From the NCBI GenBank assembly GCA_023260935.1, contig JALQTL010000226.1, positions 1 to 9,495 on the forward strand: a stretch of 9,495 bases of DNA. Reading direction: 5' to 3'. The notes below the pieces were generated by a model that saw nothing but the letters and a program-made list of their open reading frames with translations, had not been told where the DNA came from and searched no databases. Made by a program: the position numbers and the translations under genes. Position 1 is the stretch's first letter. Every line of letters begins with the position of its first letter. Positions 1 through 5,916 of this stretch are shown in pieces. The DNA comes from Paracoccaceae bacterium (GTDB lineage Bacteria > Pseudomonadota > Alphaproteobacteria > Rhodobacterales > Rhodobacteraceae).

Positions 1-325
1 CATCGCGCGCCGCCCGGCCCGAAGGGCTGATCGCCACGAACTTGCGCCGCGCATCATCCCAGTCGGGGCGGATGTGCACATGGCCGGCCCATTCCAGCTT
101 TGACAGCGTGTTGGTCATGGCCCCGCGCGTCACATGGAACGACCGTGCCAACTGTGCCGGGGTGCGTTCCTCGTTCATGCGGGCCAAATGGTTCAGAACG
201 CCGAAATGCGAAAGCTCCATCCCCTTGGGCAGCACCTTTGAAATGCGGTTGCGCGCCAGCTGGTCCACCATGAACAATTCGCCGAACAGGGCGATCGCCA
301 CGTCATCCTTGCGGTCCCTTTCCAT
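1..325 (-). CDS. MarR-family winged-helix transcriptional regulator (3' end cut by window edge)
   Basis: 108 residues are visible, from ATG at 325-323 to the left edge; the stop lies outside. The fold follows MarR: an N-terminal dimerisation helix (about residues 8-30, DVAIALFGELFMVDQLARNR), helix 'HFGVLNHLARM' (40-50), a helix-turn-helix 'TPAQLARSFHVTRGAMTNTL' (55-74), then the wing with the DxxDAR-type signature 'DWDDARRKFVAIS' (88-100) and 'PSGRAAR'. MarR proteins are dimeric DNA-binding repressors or activators, often ligand-responsive; the ligand cannot be told here. The start is supported by GAGGG (minus strand, 336-332), six bases upstream, and by the ATG sharing one base with the stop of the upstream nitrilase gene (TGATG). 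That overlap implies translational coupling and one operon with grxC and the hydrolase. The family call is firm; the target genes are unknown. Confidence 0.9.
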   Translation of the reverse strand, partial: MERDRKDDVAIALFGELFMVDQLARNRISKVLPKGMELSHFGVLNHLARMNEERTPAQLARSFHVTRGAMTNTLSKLEWAGHVHIRPDWDDARRKFVAISPSGRAARD

Positions 326-1155
326 CACGGACCCTCGAAATCGCGGTCATGGCTTAGCGAAGGCACGCGCGCGCGCGCCTCGGCCACGCGGGCCAGATCC
401 AGATCTGCAAAGACAACCCCGGGTTCGGTGCCGCCATCTGCCAGCACTTCGCCCCAGGGGGCCACCACCAGCGAATGCCCATGGGTGCGCCGGCCCTTGC
501 CCTGCGCTTCGGGGTGAAAGCCGGTCTGCGCCGGGGCCAGCACGAAACAGCCGGTTTCTATGGCCCGTGCGCGCAGCAGAACCTCCCAATGGGCGGCACC
601 GGTGATGTGGTTGAACGCCGCCGGCACCGTCAGGATCTGCGCCCCCGCTTGCGCCAGGCGGCGATAGAGCGCGGCAAAGCGCAGGTCATAGCACACTGTC
701 ATGCCGATTCTGGCAAAAGGCGCCTGCGCCAGAACTGCCCGGTTGCCCGGGCGATACCCGGCGGATTCGCGGTAAACTTCGGTTTCCGACACGTTCACGT
801 CGAACATGTGGATCTTGTCATAGCGCGCCGCCACCTTGCCATCGGGCGCGACCAGAAATGACCGGTTGGCAAAACGGCCATCGGCATCATGGGTCAAAAG
901 ACCCAGTGACCCGATCAGCAACCAGATGCCATGTTGCGCCGCCGCCTCGCGCAGCGCGGCCAGCGTCGGGTCGGTTTCTTCGTGGTGCAGGATACGGCGC
1001 TGGTGATTGCGATCGGATGACAGGGCATTGGTGCATTCCGGGGTCAACACGAAACCCGCCCCGCCTTCGGCCGCACGGCGCACCAGCGCCAGTGTCTGCG
1101 GAAGGTTCGCCGCAGGGTCATCGCCCACCGTCAGTTGCACCAGACCTGCGCGCAT
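325..1155 (-). CDS. Carbon-nitrogen hydrolase, Nit/omega-amidase type
   Basis: A 276-residue cytoplasmic hydrolase of the nitrilase superfamily, Nit branch. The Glu-Lys-Cys triad is visible: E40 in 'LTPECTN', K114 in 'RYDKIHMFDV' and C155 in 'TVCYDLRF'. The KIHMFDV and CYDLRF blocks are typical of Nit1/Nit2-like proteins, which hydrolyse amides such as deaminated glutathione or alpha-ketoglutaramate; which substrate is used here is inference. Length fits the family (about 270-280). The gene begins with an ATG that overlaps the grxC stop by one base and ends with a TGA that overlaps the MarR start by one base, so the three are almost certainly co-translated. Neighbouring glutaredoxin makes a glutathione-repair role (deaminated glutathione amidase) attractive but unproven. 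No signal peptide is seen. Confidence 0.93.
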   Translation of the reverse strand: MRAGLVQLTVGDDPAANLPQTLALVRRAAEGGAGFVLTPECTNALSSDRNHQRRILHHEETDPTLAALREAAAQHGIWLLIGSLGLLTHDADGRFANRSFLVAPDGKVAARYDKIHMFDVNVSETEVYRESAGYRPGNRAVLAQAPFARIGMTVCYDLRFAALYRRLAQAGAQILTVPAAFNHITGAAHWEVLLRARAIETGCFVLAPAQTGFHPEAQGKGRRTHGHSLVVAPWGEVLADGGTEPGVVFADLDLARVAEARARVPSLSHDRDFEGP

Positions 1156-1412
1156 CAGTCTGCCAGCATGGGATCAAGGGCCTTGCGGGCATCAAGATCG
1201 TGCAGATCGTCCGACCCGCCGACATGCTGGCCGCCGATGAAGATCTGCGGCACGGTCCGCCGCCCGCCGGCGCGCGCGATCATGGCCTTGCGCAAGTCGG
1301 GGTCACGGCTGACGTCAATCTCGGTGAACCCCACGCCCTTCGCCGTCAGCAACCGCTTGGCCGCAAGGCAATAGGGACAATAGGGCGTGGTATAGATTTC
1401 GATGGTCTTCAT
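1155..1412 (-). CDS. grxC: Glutaredoxin 3 (dithiol, CPYC)
   Basis: An 85-residue dithiol glutaredoxin, full length for GrxC. The redox site is C12-P-Y-C15 after 'IYTTPY'. The cis-proline loop 'TVPQIFI' and the glutathione-binding 'GGQHVGGSDDL' follow, as in E. coli Grx3. It reduces protein disulfides and glutathionylated proteins with glutathione in the cytoplasm. The ATG at 1412-1410 is preceded by an AGGATCAGG stretch that may act as a weak ribosome binding site. The gene lies 45 bases downstream of the comF-family stop and overlaps the nitrilase start by one base (TGATG). A six-base-pair inverted repeat (TCCCGC/GCGGGA, 1429-1447) sits in the gap before it, without a T-run, so it is probably not a terminator. 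Family and gene name are confident. Confidence 0.95.
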   Translation of the reverse strand: MKTIEIYTTPYCPYCLAAKRLLTAKGVGFTEIDVSRDPDLRKAMIARAGGRRTVPQIFIGGQHVGGSDDLHDLDARKALDPMLAD

Positions 1413-1457
1413 GGCCTGATCCTGTCCATCCCGCCTGTCGCGCGGGACTATAAGGAT

Positions 1458-2183
1458 TTAGGCATCCTTCGCAACGCGCGCGAGGGCAAGAACAGATATC
1501 CGCGTTGCCCCCCCTGCAAGACAGGCTTCGGCCGCGGAAGCAAAGGTGGCGCCAGAGGTCATGACATCATCCACCAGCAGGACATGCCGGCCTTCCACCC
1601 GGCCTGCCATTCTTGGGTGCAAGGCAAAGGCATCTGCCAGGTTGGCAAACCTTGCATCGCGGCTTTTGCCTTCCTGACTGCCTGTATTGCGCTGCCGGCG
1701 CAGCAGATCGGGGCAATGATCCAGCCCGGCCAACCGCGCCAGTTCCGCCGAGAGAAGCGCCGCCTGATTGTAGCGCCGCCTGAACAGCCGCATCCAGTGC
1801 AGCGGCACCGGCGCCACGATCATCCCGGGTTCCAGCAGCGGCCGGGCCGTGCGATGCAGCCAGGCACCGAAGGGGCGGGCCAGATCGATCCGGTCAGCAT
1901 GCTTCAGGTGCAAGACCAGATCCCGCGCGCGGTCGCGATACAGCATCACCGCCCGCCCGCGTGACCACGGCCGCGCGATGCGCAGGCAATCGTCGCAATG
2001 CACCGGGTGGCCATCGTCCGGCCCGGGCAGGGGCGTTCCACACAGATCGCAAACAAGGCCCGACAGGAAAGGTGTTTCCCGCCAGCAGCGGCCGCACATG
2101 GCAAAATCCGATGTCACCCGTTCATCGCAGCAAATGCACTGCGGCGGATAGACCAGATGCAGCACGGCTTGCATTCCCGACAT
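1458..2183 (-). CDS. ComF-family phosphoribosyltransferase-like protein
   Basis: 241 residues. The N-terminal part (16-66) has a zinc-ribbon-like set of cysteines: C16/C18/C19, C30/C33, C45/C48 and C63/C66. The C-terminal part is a type I phosphoribosyltransferase fold with the PRPP loop 'VLLVDDVMTSGAT' (201-213), preceded by the family blocks 'APVPLHW', 'RRRYNQA' (136-142) and 'RNTGSQEGKSRDAR'. ComF proteins are linked to DNA uptake in competent bacteria, but in alphaproteobacteria the role is mostly untested, so no specific function is claimed. The frame stays open upstream to 2930 on this strand, but that part is antisense to the methyltransferase gene. The start at 2183 is chosen because GAGGG lies four bases upstream and the family begins just before the first CxxC. 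An ATG at 2174 is an alternative. It heads the operon to grxC. Confidence 0.92.
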   Translation of the reverse strand: MSGMQAVLHLVYPPQCICCDERVTSDFAMCGRCWRETPFLSGLVCDLCGTPLPGPDDGHPVHCDDCLRIARPWSRGRAVMLYRDRARDLVLHLKHADRIDLARPFGAWLHRTARPLLEPGMIVAPVPLHWMRLFRRRYNQAALLSAELARLAGLDHCPDLLRRQRNTGSQEGKSRDARFANLADAFALHPRMAGRVEGRHVLLVDDVMTSGATFASAAEACLAGGATRISVLALARVAKDA

Positions 2184-2187
2184 CGCA

Positions 2188-2192
2188 CCCTC
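2188..2192 (-). promoter_or_regulatory. Ribosome binding site of the comF-family gene
   Basis: GAGGG on the minus strand, four bases before ATG at 2183. It decides the start within a frame that otherwise stays open for a further 249 codons. It lies in the 21-base gap between comF and the preferred methyltransferase start. Confidence 0.6.
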
Positions 2193-2204
2193 ATGTTCCG
2201 CGCC

Positions 2205-3023
2205 ATGCAGACGCCACCCACCCTTTGTGACCGCACGGCCCTTGCCCGCAACCGCGCCCGCGCGACCGAATTCTTCCTGCACGACGAGGTTCGCCTTGAG
2301 GTCGAGGAAAGACTGACCGAGGTTAACAGAACCTTTACGGCGCCCGTGATCATCACGCCTTTTGCGCAGGTCTGGGCTGGTCTGGCCAAGACAGTGGCGG
2401 ATGACGATGTTCTGGATCTGACGGCCGAAGATCACGATCTGGTCATTCACGCCCTGTGCCTGCACTGGGCCAATGATCCGGTGGGCCAACTCGTCCAGTG
2501 CCGGCGTGCCTTGCGGCCTGACGGGCTGTTTCTGGGATTTCTCTTTGGCGGGCAGACACTGCATGAATTGCGCGCCTGTCTGGCCGAAGCCGAGGCCGAA
2601 GTGACGGGCGGCCTGTCGCCCCGGGTTCTGCCCATGGGCGAAATCCGCGATCTTGGCGCCTTGCTGCAACGGGCCGGCTTTGCCCTGCCGGTGGCCGACA
2701 GCTTTACCAAAACGGTGCGCTATCGTGACGCGGCCCATCTGATGCAAGACCTTCGCGCCATGGGCGAAGGCAATGCCCTTGCCGCCCGCCTGCGCCAGCC
2801 GACCCGGCGCGCGGTTCTGGCCCGTGCCGCGGCGCTTTATGAAGCCCAATATGCTGATTCCGAAGGCCGCATTCCGGCAACCTTCGAAATCATCTGCCTG
2901 ACAGGCTGGGCCCCGCATGACAGCCAACAAAAACCGCTTCGGCCCGGATCAGCGGTGCAACGGTTGGCCGATGCCTTGGCGACAAGTGAAGTGCGGCTGC
3001 CGCGAACGCACGGCGAAGGTTGA
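2205..3023 (+). CDS. Methyltransferase-domain protein, BioC/NDUFAF5-like, with degenerate SAM site
   Basis: 272 residues from ATG 2205 ('MQTPPTLCDR'); an ATG at 2193 adds four residues, and neither has a clear Shine-Dalgarno sequence. The C-terminal two thirds match the BioC/NDUFAF5-like class I methyltransferase group: 'HDLVIHALCLHWANDPVGQL' (about 79-98), 'RRALRPDGLFLGFLFGG' (about 101-117), then 'TGGLSPRVLPMGEIRDLGALLQRAGF' and the C-terminal 'TGWAPHDSQQKPLRPGSA'. The glycine-rich motif I of SAM binding (like 'LDIGCGxG') is not seen between 'EEVNRTF'-type residues and 'DDDVLDLTAEDHD'; the segment there reads 'TAPVIITPFAQVWAGLAK'. My recollection is that Rhodobacteraceae relatives share this loss. 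The role may therefore be non-enzymatic or use an altered site; NDUFAF5 itself is a complex I assembly factor. It is transcribed divergently from comF and precedes hemH by 56 bases. Confidence 0.85.
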   Translation: MQTPPTLCDRTALARNRARATEFFLHDEVRLEVEERLTEVNRTFTAPVIITPFAQVWAGLAKTVADDDVLDLTAEDHDLVIHALCLHWANDPVGQLVQCRRALRPDGLFLGFLFGGQTLHELRACLAEAEAEVTGGLSPRVLPMGEIRDLGALLQRAGFALPVADSFTKTVRYRDAAHLMQDLRAMGEGNALAARLRQPTRRAVLARAAALYEAQYADSEGRIPATFEIICLTGWAPHDSQQKPLRPGSAVQRLADALATSEVRLPRTHGEG

Positions 3024-3068
3024 CCCGCGCGACGATACCTATATGTCCCGGGTGGAATTCAACGAACC

Positions 3069-3073
3069 GAGGT
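3069..3073 (+). promoter_or_regulatory. Ribosome binding site of hemH
   Basis: GAGGT six bases before ATG 3080. It supports 3080 as the start rather than the in-frame TTG at 3020 or the internal ATG at 3143. Confidence 0.65.
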
Positions 3074-3079
3074 AGCACG

Positions 3080-4198
3080 ATGCTGGATGGCAAGACCGGC
3101 CAGATCCTTTCCCAATCTGCCGCGACCGGGGGGCAGCCAGACATGGTTGAACCCGGTACCGGCCGGCTGGCCCATGCCCCGGCAGACCATCCGCGCGTGC
3201 GCAAGGCAAAGATCGGCGTACTTCTGGCCAATCTGGGCACCCCGGACAATTATGACTATTGGTCGATGCGCCGCTATCTGAACGAGTTTCTGTCGGACAA
3301 GCGCGTGATCGACTATTCTTCATGGCTGTGGCAGCCGCTGCTGCAATTGGTGATCCTGACCAAGCGGCCGTTCAGCAGTGGCGCGAACTACAAATCGATC
3401 TGGAACCACGATCTGGGCGAAAGCCCGTTGATGACCATCACCAAAGCCCAGACAGCCCGGATCGCCGAGGGCGTGGCTGCCCGGCATGGTGATGACATCA
3501 TCGTCGATTTCTGCATGCGATACGGCAACCCTTCGACCCGGTCGAAAGTGCGCGCCATGGTCGAGGCCGGCTGCGAGAAGATCCTGTTCTTCCCGCTTTA
3601 CCCGCATTACGCCGGGGCCACCTCGGCCACTGCGAATGACGAATTCTTCCGCGCGTTGATGCAGGAAAAGCGCCAGCCGGCAGTGCGGACGGCGCCGGAG
3701 TACTTCGAACACCCGCTGTACATCGAAGCTTTGGCCCAATCGGTTGAACGGGCCTATGCCGCGCTTGATGTCCGGCCGGATGTGCTGGTGGCCAGCTATC
3801 ACGGCATGCCGCAACGCTATCTGATGTCAGGCGACCCTTATCATTGCCAATGCGCCAAGACCTCGCGCCTGCTGCGGGAACGGCTTGGCTGGGAAAAGGG
3901 CAGCATCGACACCACCTTCCAGTCTGTCTTCGGCCCCGAGGAATGGCTGAAGCCCTATACCGTCGAACATGTCGCGGAACTGGCAAAGCAGGGAAAGAAG
4001 AACATCGCCGTGATGGCCCCGGCCTTTTCGGCCGATTGCATCGAAACGCTGGAAGAAATCAACGGAGAGATTCGCGAGGCGTTCGAACATGCGGGCGGTG
4101 AAACCTTCACCTACATCCCCTGCCTGAACGACGATGCGGCGCATATCGAAGCGCTTTTGGCGGTGATTGACGAAAATCTGGTGGGCTGGCTGAAGTAA
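3080..4198 (+). CDS. hemH: Ferrochelatase (protoporphyrin/coproporphyrin chelatase)
   Basis: 372 residues. HemH inserts ferrous iron into protoporphyrin IX at the end of haem synthesis. Diagnostic blocks are present: 'VLLANLGTPD' near the N-terminus, 'MRYGNPS', 'FPLYPHYA', the catalytic histidine H241 in 'SYHGMPQRY', 'GDPYHCQC' (251-258) and the metal-site glutamate E322 in 'SADCIETLEE'. A non-conserved extension of about 40 residues precedes 'KIGVLLANLG'. Cysteines are C145, C165, C256, C258, C320 and C348. The residue matching the first [2Fe-2S] ligand of animal enzymes (in 'YSCST') is not cysteine here ('YAGAT'), so an animal-type cluster is unlikely. Some bacterial ferrochelatases ligate a cluster with internal cysteines, and the 256/258 pair leaves that open. 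The gene follows the methyltransferase by 56 bases and ends 45 bases before a strong terminator. Confidence 0.97.
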   Translation: MLDGKTGQILSQSAATGGQPDMVEPGTGRLAHAPADHPRVRKAKIGVLLANLGTPDNYDYWSMRRYLNEFLSDKRVIDYSSWLWQPLLQLVILTKRPFSSGANYKSIWNHDLGESPLMTITKAQTARIAEGVAARHGDDIIVDFCMRYGNPSTRSKVRAMVEAGCEKILFFPLYPHYAGATSATANDEFFRALMQEKRQPAVRTAPEYFEHPLYIEALAQSVERAYAALDVRPDVLVASYHGMPQRYLMSGDPYHCQCAKTSRLLRERLGWEKGSIDTTFQSVFGPEEWLKPYTVEHVAELAKQGKKNIAVMAPAFSADCIETLEEINGEIREAFEHAGGETFTYIPCLNDDAAHIEALLAVIDENLVGWLK

Positions 4199-4243
4199 CC
4201 CGGCGGCAATCTGACCGAATGGCCACCTGGTCCCCTTCAAAGC

Positions 4244-4274
4244 AAAAAGGCGGCAGGTGGCCTGCCGCCTTTTT
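4244..4274. terminator. Bidirectional intrinsic terminator between hemH and the small minus-strand gene
   Basis: A perfect inverted repeat: arms of 14 bases (AAAAAGGCGGCAGG at 4244-4257 and its complement at 4261-4274) around the loop TGG. The GC-rich core of nine pairs is flanked by A5 on one side and T5 on the other, so it gives a U-tract in both directions. It serves hemH on the plus strand and the 59-residue gene ending at 4295 on the minus strand. Confidence 0.93.
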
Positions 4275-4294
4275 GTCTGTCTGGACGGGCCAGA

Positions 4295-4474
4295 TCAGTT
4301 CGAAGCGACCGCAGCGATCACAACCAGCAGCAGCAGCGGGATGATGATGCCGCCAGCCGAGGAGGACGTAGCAGCTTCAACAACAGCCGGCTCCATCACG
4401 GGCTCGGCAAGGCCGCCAGCGAAAGCGGTGGTAGCAGCAACCGTCAGAGCGGCAGCAAGCGCAAGTTTCTTCAT
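4295..4474 (-). CDS. Small exported or membrane protein (59 aa), unknown function, beside hemH
   Basis: The protein starts MKKLALAAALTVAATTAFAGG, a typical Sec signal peptide with a likely AFA/GG cleavage site near residue 19. An acidic, proline-containing linker (23-40) follows, then a C-terminal hydrophobic helix 'GGIIIPLLLLVVIAAVASN' (41-59) that could span or anchor in the inner membrane. A strong GGAGG (minus 4484-4480) lies five bases before the ATG, and the gene ends 21 bases before the shared terminator, so it is a complete unit. Twelve of sixteen alanine codons are GCT, whereas neighbours mostly use GCC, GCG or GCA, which suggests high expression. I recall similar short proteins near hemH in Rhodobacteraceae, sometimes labelled 'ferrochelatase' by propagation, but nothing in the sequence resembles ferrochelatase. 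Function is unknown. A lone hydrophobic stress or envelope peptide is possible. Confidence 0.85.
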   Translation of the reverse strand: MKKLALAAALTVAATTAFAGGLAEPVMEPAVVEAATSSSAGGIIIPLLLLVVIAAVASN

Positions 4475-4479
4475 GTTAA

Positions 4480-4484
4480 CCTCC
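4480..4484 (-). promoter_or_regulatory. Strong ribosome binding site of the 59-aa protein gene
   Basis: GGAGG on the minus strand, five bases before ATG 4474; one of the best Shine-Dalgarno matches in the window. It is the main reason, with the signal peptide, to accept this short frame as a gene. Confidence 0.8.
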
Positions 4485-4551
4485 AGTTATCGCATACCGC
4501 CGCGTGTTGCAGAGGGGACGGCATGCACCCAAGACTGTACCTCGTGGTTCT

Positions 4552-4580
4552 TCTAAAGCAGTTTGCACGCTGATTTGCAA
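4552..4580 (-). promoter_or_regulatory. Candidate sigma-70-type promoter of the 59-aa protein gene
   Basis: On the minus strand, TTGCAA (4580-4575) and TTTAGA (4557-4552) are 17 bases apart. They match the -35 and -10 consensus at 4 and 3 of 6 positions. This would give an untranslated leader of about 70 bases. The rest of the gap 4475-4620 shows no other clear feature. Confidence 0.25.
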
Positions 4581-4620
4581 TCTGCCACGCAACCTGCACC
4601 GCTGCTTCCGGCCGTTTTCG

Positions 4621-5205
4621 TCAAATTAGCAACACTTGCGTGCCTACCTTCGCATAGCCGAACAATTCCTGAATGTGTTCGTTGTAAAGGCCTACGCATC
4701 CGTTGGAAGATTTTCGGCCAATCTTGCGCGTGTCATGCGTGCCATGGATGCGATAATAGGTCCACGAAAGGTAAAGCGCGTGGGTTCCCAAGGGGTTGTC
4801 GGGCGCGCCGCCTTCAACCACGTCGGGCCATTCGGGATTGCGCTTCTTCATCTCGGGCGTGGGGCGCCATGGCGGCGCCACGACCTTCTGCACCACTTCG
4901 GTGTGGCCCCGGCGCGTCAGGTCTTCCGACAGAGGCACGGATGTAGGGTAAAGCCGATAGATGCTTTGGTCTTCCGACCAGAAGTGCAGTGCGCGCGAGG
5001 TGATATCAACCAGAATCGCCCCATTCCGCGTATCGCTGAAATAGTCCTGCCAGTTCAGCATGCGAAAGCTGGAAATATTGTTGCGCACGCTACCGCCATT
5101 GGTTTCATCCTGGGCAAGGGCGGGAAGCACGCTGGCGCCAAGGCCAGCAACCGCCGCACCCATGAACAGGCGCCGATCAAGATGGTTCCGCTTTCCGGCC
5201 TGCAT
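4621..5205 (-). CDS. Tat-exported L,D-transpeptidase (YkuD domain)
   Basis: 194 residues. The N-terminus 'NHLDRRLFMGAAVAGLGASVLPALAQ' is a twin-arginine-type signal peptide (R11, R12) with a likely cleavage after 'ALA'. The YkuD (ErfK/YbiS) catalytic domain follows: 'RNGAILVDITSRALHFW' (60-76), 'YPTSVP', 'GGAPDNPLGTHALYL', and the active-site block from H154 in 'YRIHGTHDTR' to C170 in 'SSNGCVGL'. L,D-transpeptidases make 3-3 crosslinks in peptidoglycan or attach proteins to it through a periplasmic cysteine. The frame is open up to 5268, but AAGGAG at 5220-5215 fixes the start at ATG 5205. It is divergent from the CAP lipoprotein gene with 180 bases between. Tat rather than Sec export is inferred from the RR motif only. 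Confidence 0.92.
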   Translation of the reverse strand: MQAGKRNHLDRRLFMGAAVAGLGASVLPALAQDETNGGSVRNNISSFRMLNWQDYFSDTRNGAILVDITSRALHFWSEDQSIYRLYPTSVPLSEDLTRRGHTEVVQKVVAPPWRPTPEMKKRNPEWPDVVEGGAPDNPLGTHALYLSWTYYRIHGTHDTRKIGRKSSNGCVGLYNEHIQELFGYAKVGTQVLLI

Positions 5206-5214
5206 TCTTTTATT

Positions 5215-5220
5215 CTCCTT
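5215..5220 (-). promoter_or_regulatory. Ribosome binding site of the Tat-exported L,D-transpeptidase
   Basis: AAGGAG on the minus strand, nine bases before ATG 5205. It argues against the upstream in-frame start at 5268. Confidence 0.7.
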
Positions 5221-5235
5221 CGTAGGAAGCTTTCG

Positions 5236-5285
5236 GGCGTCAATACGCCTTGAAAACCCGGGCGGCAAATCAAACTGGCGTCAAT
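5236..5285. repeat. Two direct copies of GGCGTCAAT in a divergent intergenic region
   Basis: GGCGTCAAT occurs at 5236-5244 and 5277-5285, 41 bases apart start to start, close to four helical turns. The first copy extends into a short palindrome GGCGT-CAAT-ACGCC (5236-5249). On the minus strand each copy reads ATTGACGCC, and TTGACG resembles a -35 box, but no good -10 follows either one. It lies between the L,D-transpeptidase and CAP genes, so an operator is possible. Confidence 0.35.
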
Positions 5286-5309
5286 CGGCGCAGTCACGCA
5301 GAGTTGGGT

Positions 5310-5338
5310 TTGAATTGGCACGGGCCATTCGCTACACA
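5310..5338 (+). promoter_or_regulatory. Candidate promoter of the CAP-domain lipoprotein gene
   Basis: TTGAAT (5310-5315) and TACACA (5333-5338) have a 17-base spacer and match the -35 and -10 consensus at 4 and 3 of 6 positions. The implied leader is about 40 bases before ATG 5386. Such weak matches also occur by chance. Confidence 0.3.
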
Positions 5339-5385
5339 CGCGCAAAACGCGCCCCCGGCGCGAAAGCCGCGCATGGATAGGTGAA

Positions 5386-5898
5386 ATGAACAGAAGACTG
5401 GTCCTGACACTGGGCGCAATGGCGACTCTTGCAGCCTGCACCCCGGCAAGCGATCTGCGGGTCGGGGCCGATGGTCAGCCCCTGCCGCAGGTCTACAAGA
5501 TCAAGCCGGGCCAGGAAAACGAGATCTCTTTCCGCCTGCTTGATTCGGTCAACTCCCTGCGCCGGGCCCAAGGCGCCCCGCAACTGGTGTTCAACGCGCC
5601 GCTGAATGCCGCTGCGGCAACGCATTCGCGCGATATGTCGGTGCAAAACCGGCCGTGGCACTTCGGGTCTGACGGGTCGTCGCCGCTTCTGCGCGTGCAG
5701 CGCGCGGGCTATGGCGGCCGCCTGCTGGGAGAGTTGATTTCCGAAACCTTCGAAACGGAACTGGTGACCCTTGCCGCCTGGATGCGCCAGCCCGATACAA
5801 GGGCGATCATCCTTGACCCGGCAGCGCGCGATCTTGGCTTTGCCTGGTATCAGGAACCCAGTGGCAAGATCTGGTGGACACTGCTGACCGGGGGCTGA
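5386..5898 (+). CDS. CAP-domain (SCP/PR-1-like) lipoprotein
   Basis: 170 residues. The N-terminus is a lipoprotein signal peptide with lipobox L-A-A-C18, so the mature protein is probably lipid-anchored in the periplasm. The domain from about residue 45 matches bacterial CAP/SCP proteins: 'LDSVNSLRRAQGAPQLVFN' (52-70), 'LNAAAATHSRDM' (73-84), 'RPWHFGSDGSSPLLRVQRAGY' split around H92, then 'GELISE' and the C-terminal 'DLGFAWYQEPSGKIWWTLL'. H79 and H92 with E116/E120 are candidates for the CAP cavity site. Bacterial CAP proteins are envelope proteins of mostly unknown activity. AGGTGA lies directly upstream of the ATG, very close for a ribosome binding site. It is flanked on both sides by L,D-transpeptidase genes, which suggests a cell-wall role; that is inference. 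Confidence 0.9.
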   Translation: MNRRLVLTLGAMATLAACTPASDLRVGADGQPLPQVYKIKPGQENEISFRLLDSVNSLRRAQGAPQLVFNAPLNAAAATHSRDMSVQNRPWHFGSDGSSPLLRVQRAGYGGRLLGELISETFETELVTLAAWMRQPDTRAIILDPAARDLGFAWYQEPSGKIWWTLLTGG

Positions 5899-5916
5899 GC
5901 AGGCCGCTTCCCCCGC

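Noticed and set aside
1429..1447. TCCCGC/GCGGGA hairpin between comF and grxC as a terminator
   Set aside because: Only six pairs and no T-run on either side; the genes look co-transcribed. It could affect mRNA processing but nothing supports this.
858..1964. Long plus-strand open frame (368 codons) over nitrilase, grxC and comF
   Set aside because: It is antisense to three well-recognised genes, its translation is low-complexity and Arg/Pro/His-rich with no domain, and long antisense frames are expected at this GC content.
2184..2930. N-terminal extension of the comF-family frame
   Set aside because: The added 249 residues are antisense to the methyltransferase gene and lack a domain; the ribosome binding site at 2188-2192 supports 2183 as the start.
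3020..3079. Upstream TTG start for hemH overlapping the methyltransferase stop
   Set aside because: The 20 extra residues are not ferrochelatase-like and GAGGT precedes ATG 3080 at good spacing.
4321..4340. CAG trinucleotide run inside the small gene
   Set aside because: It encodes the Leu4 stretch of the hydrophobic helix on the minus strand; four to five repeats need no special explanation.
4563..4946. Plus-strand open frame of 127 codons starting in the gap before the Tat-exported transpeptidase
   Set aside because: Most of it is antisense to the transpeptidase, it has no ribosome binding site and no recognisable domain.
5889..5915. CGGGGG/CCCCCG inverted repeat after the CAP gene as a terminator
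   Set aside because: The loop is 15 bases, the stem overlaps the stop codon, and no T-run follows on either strand.
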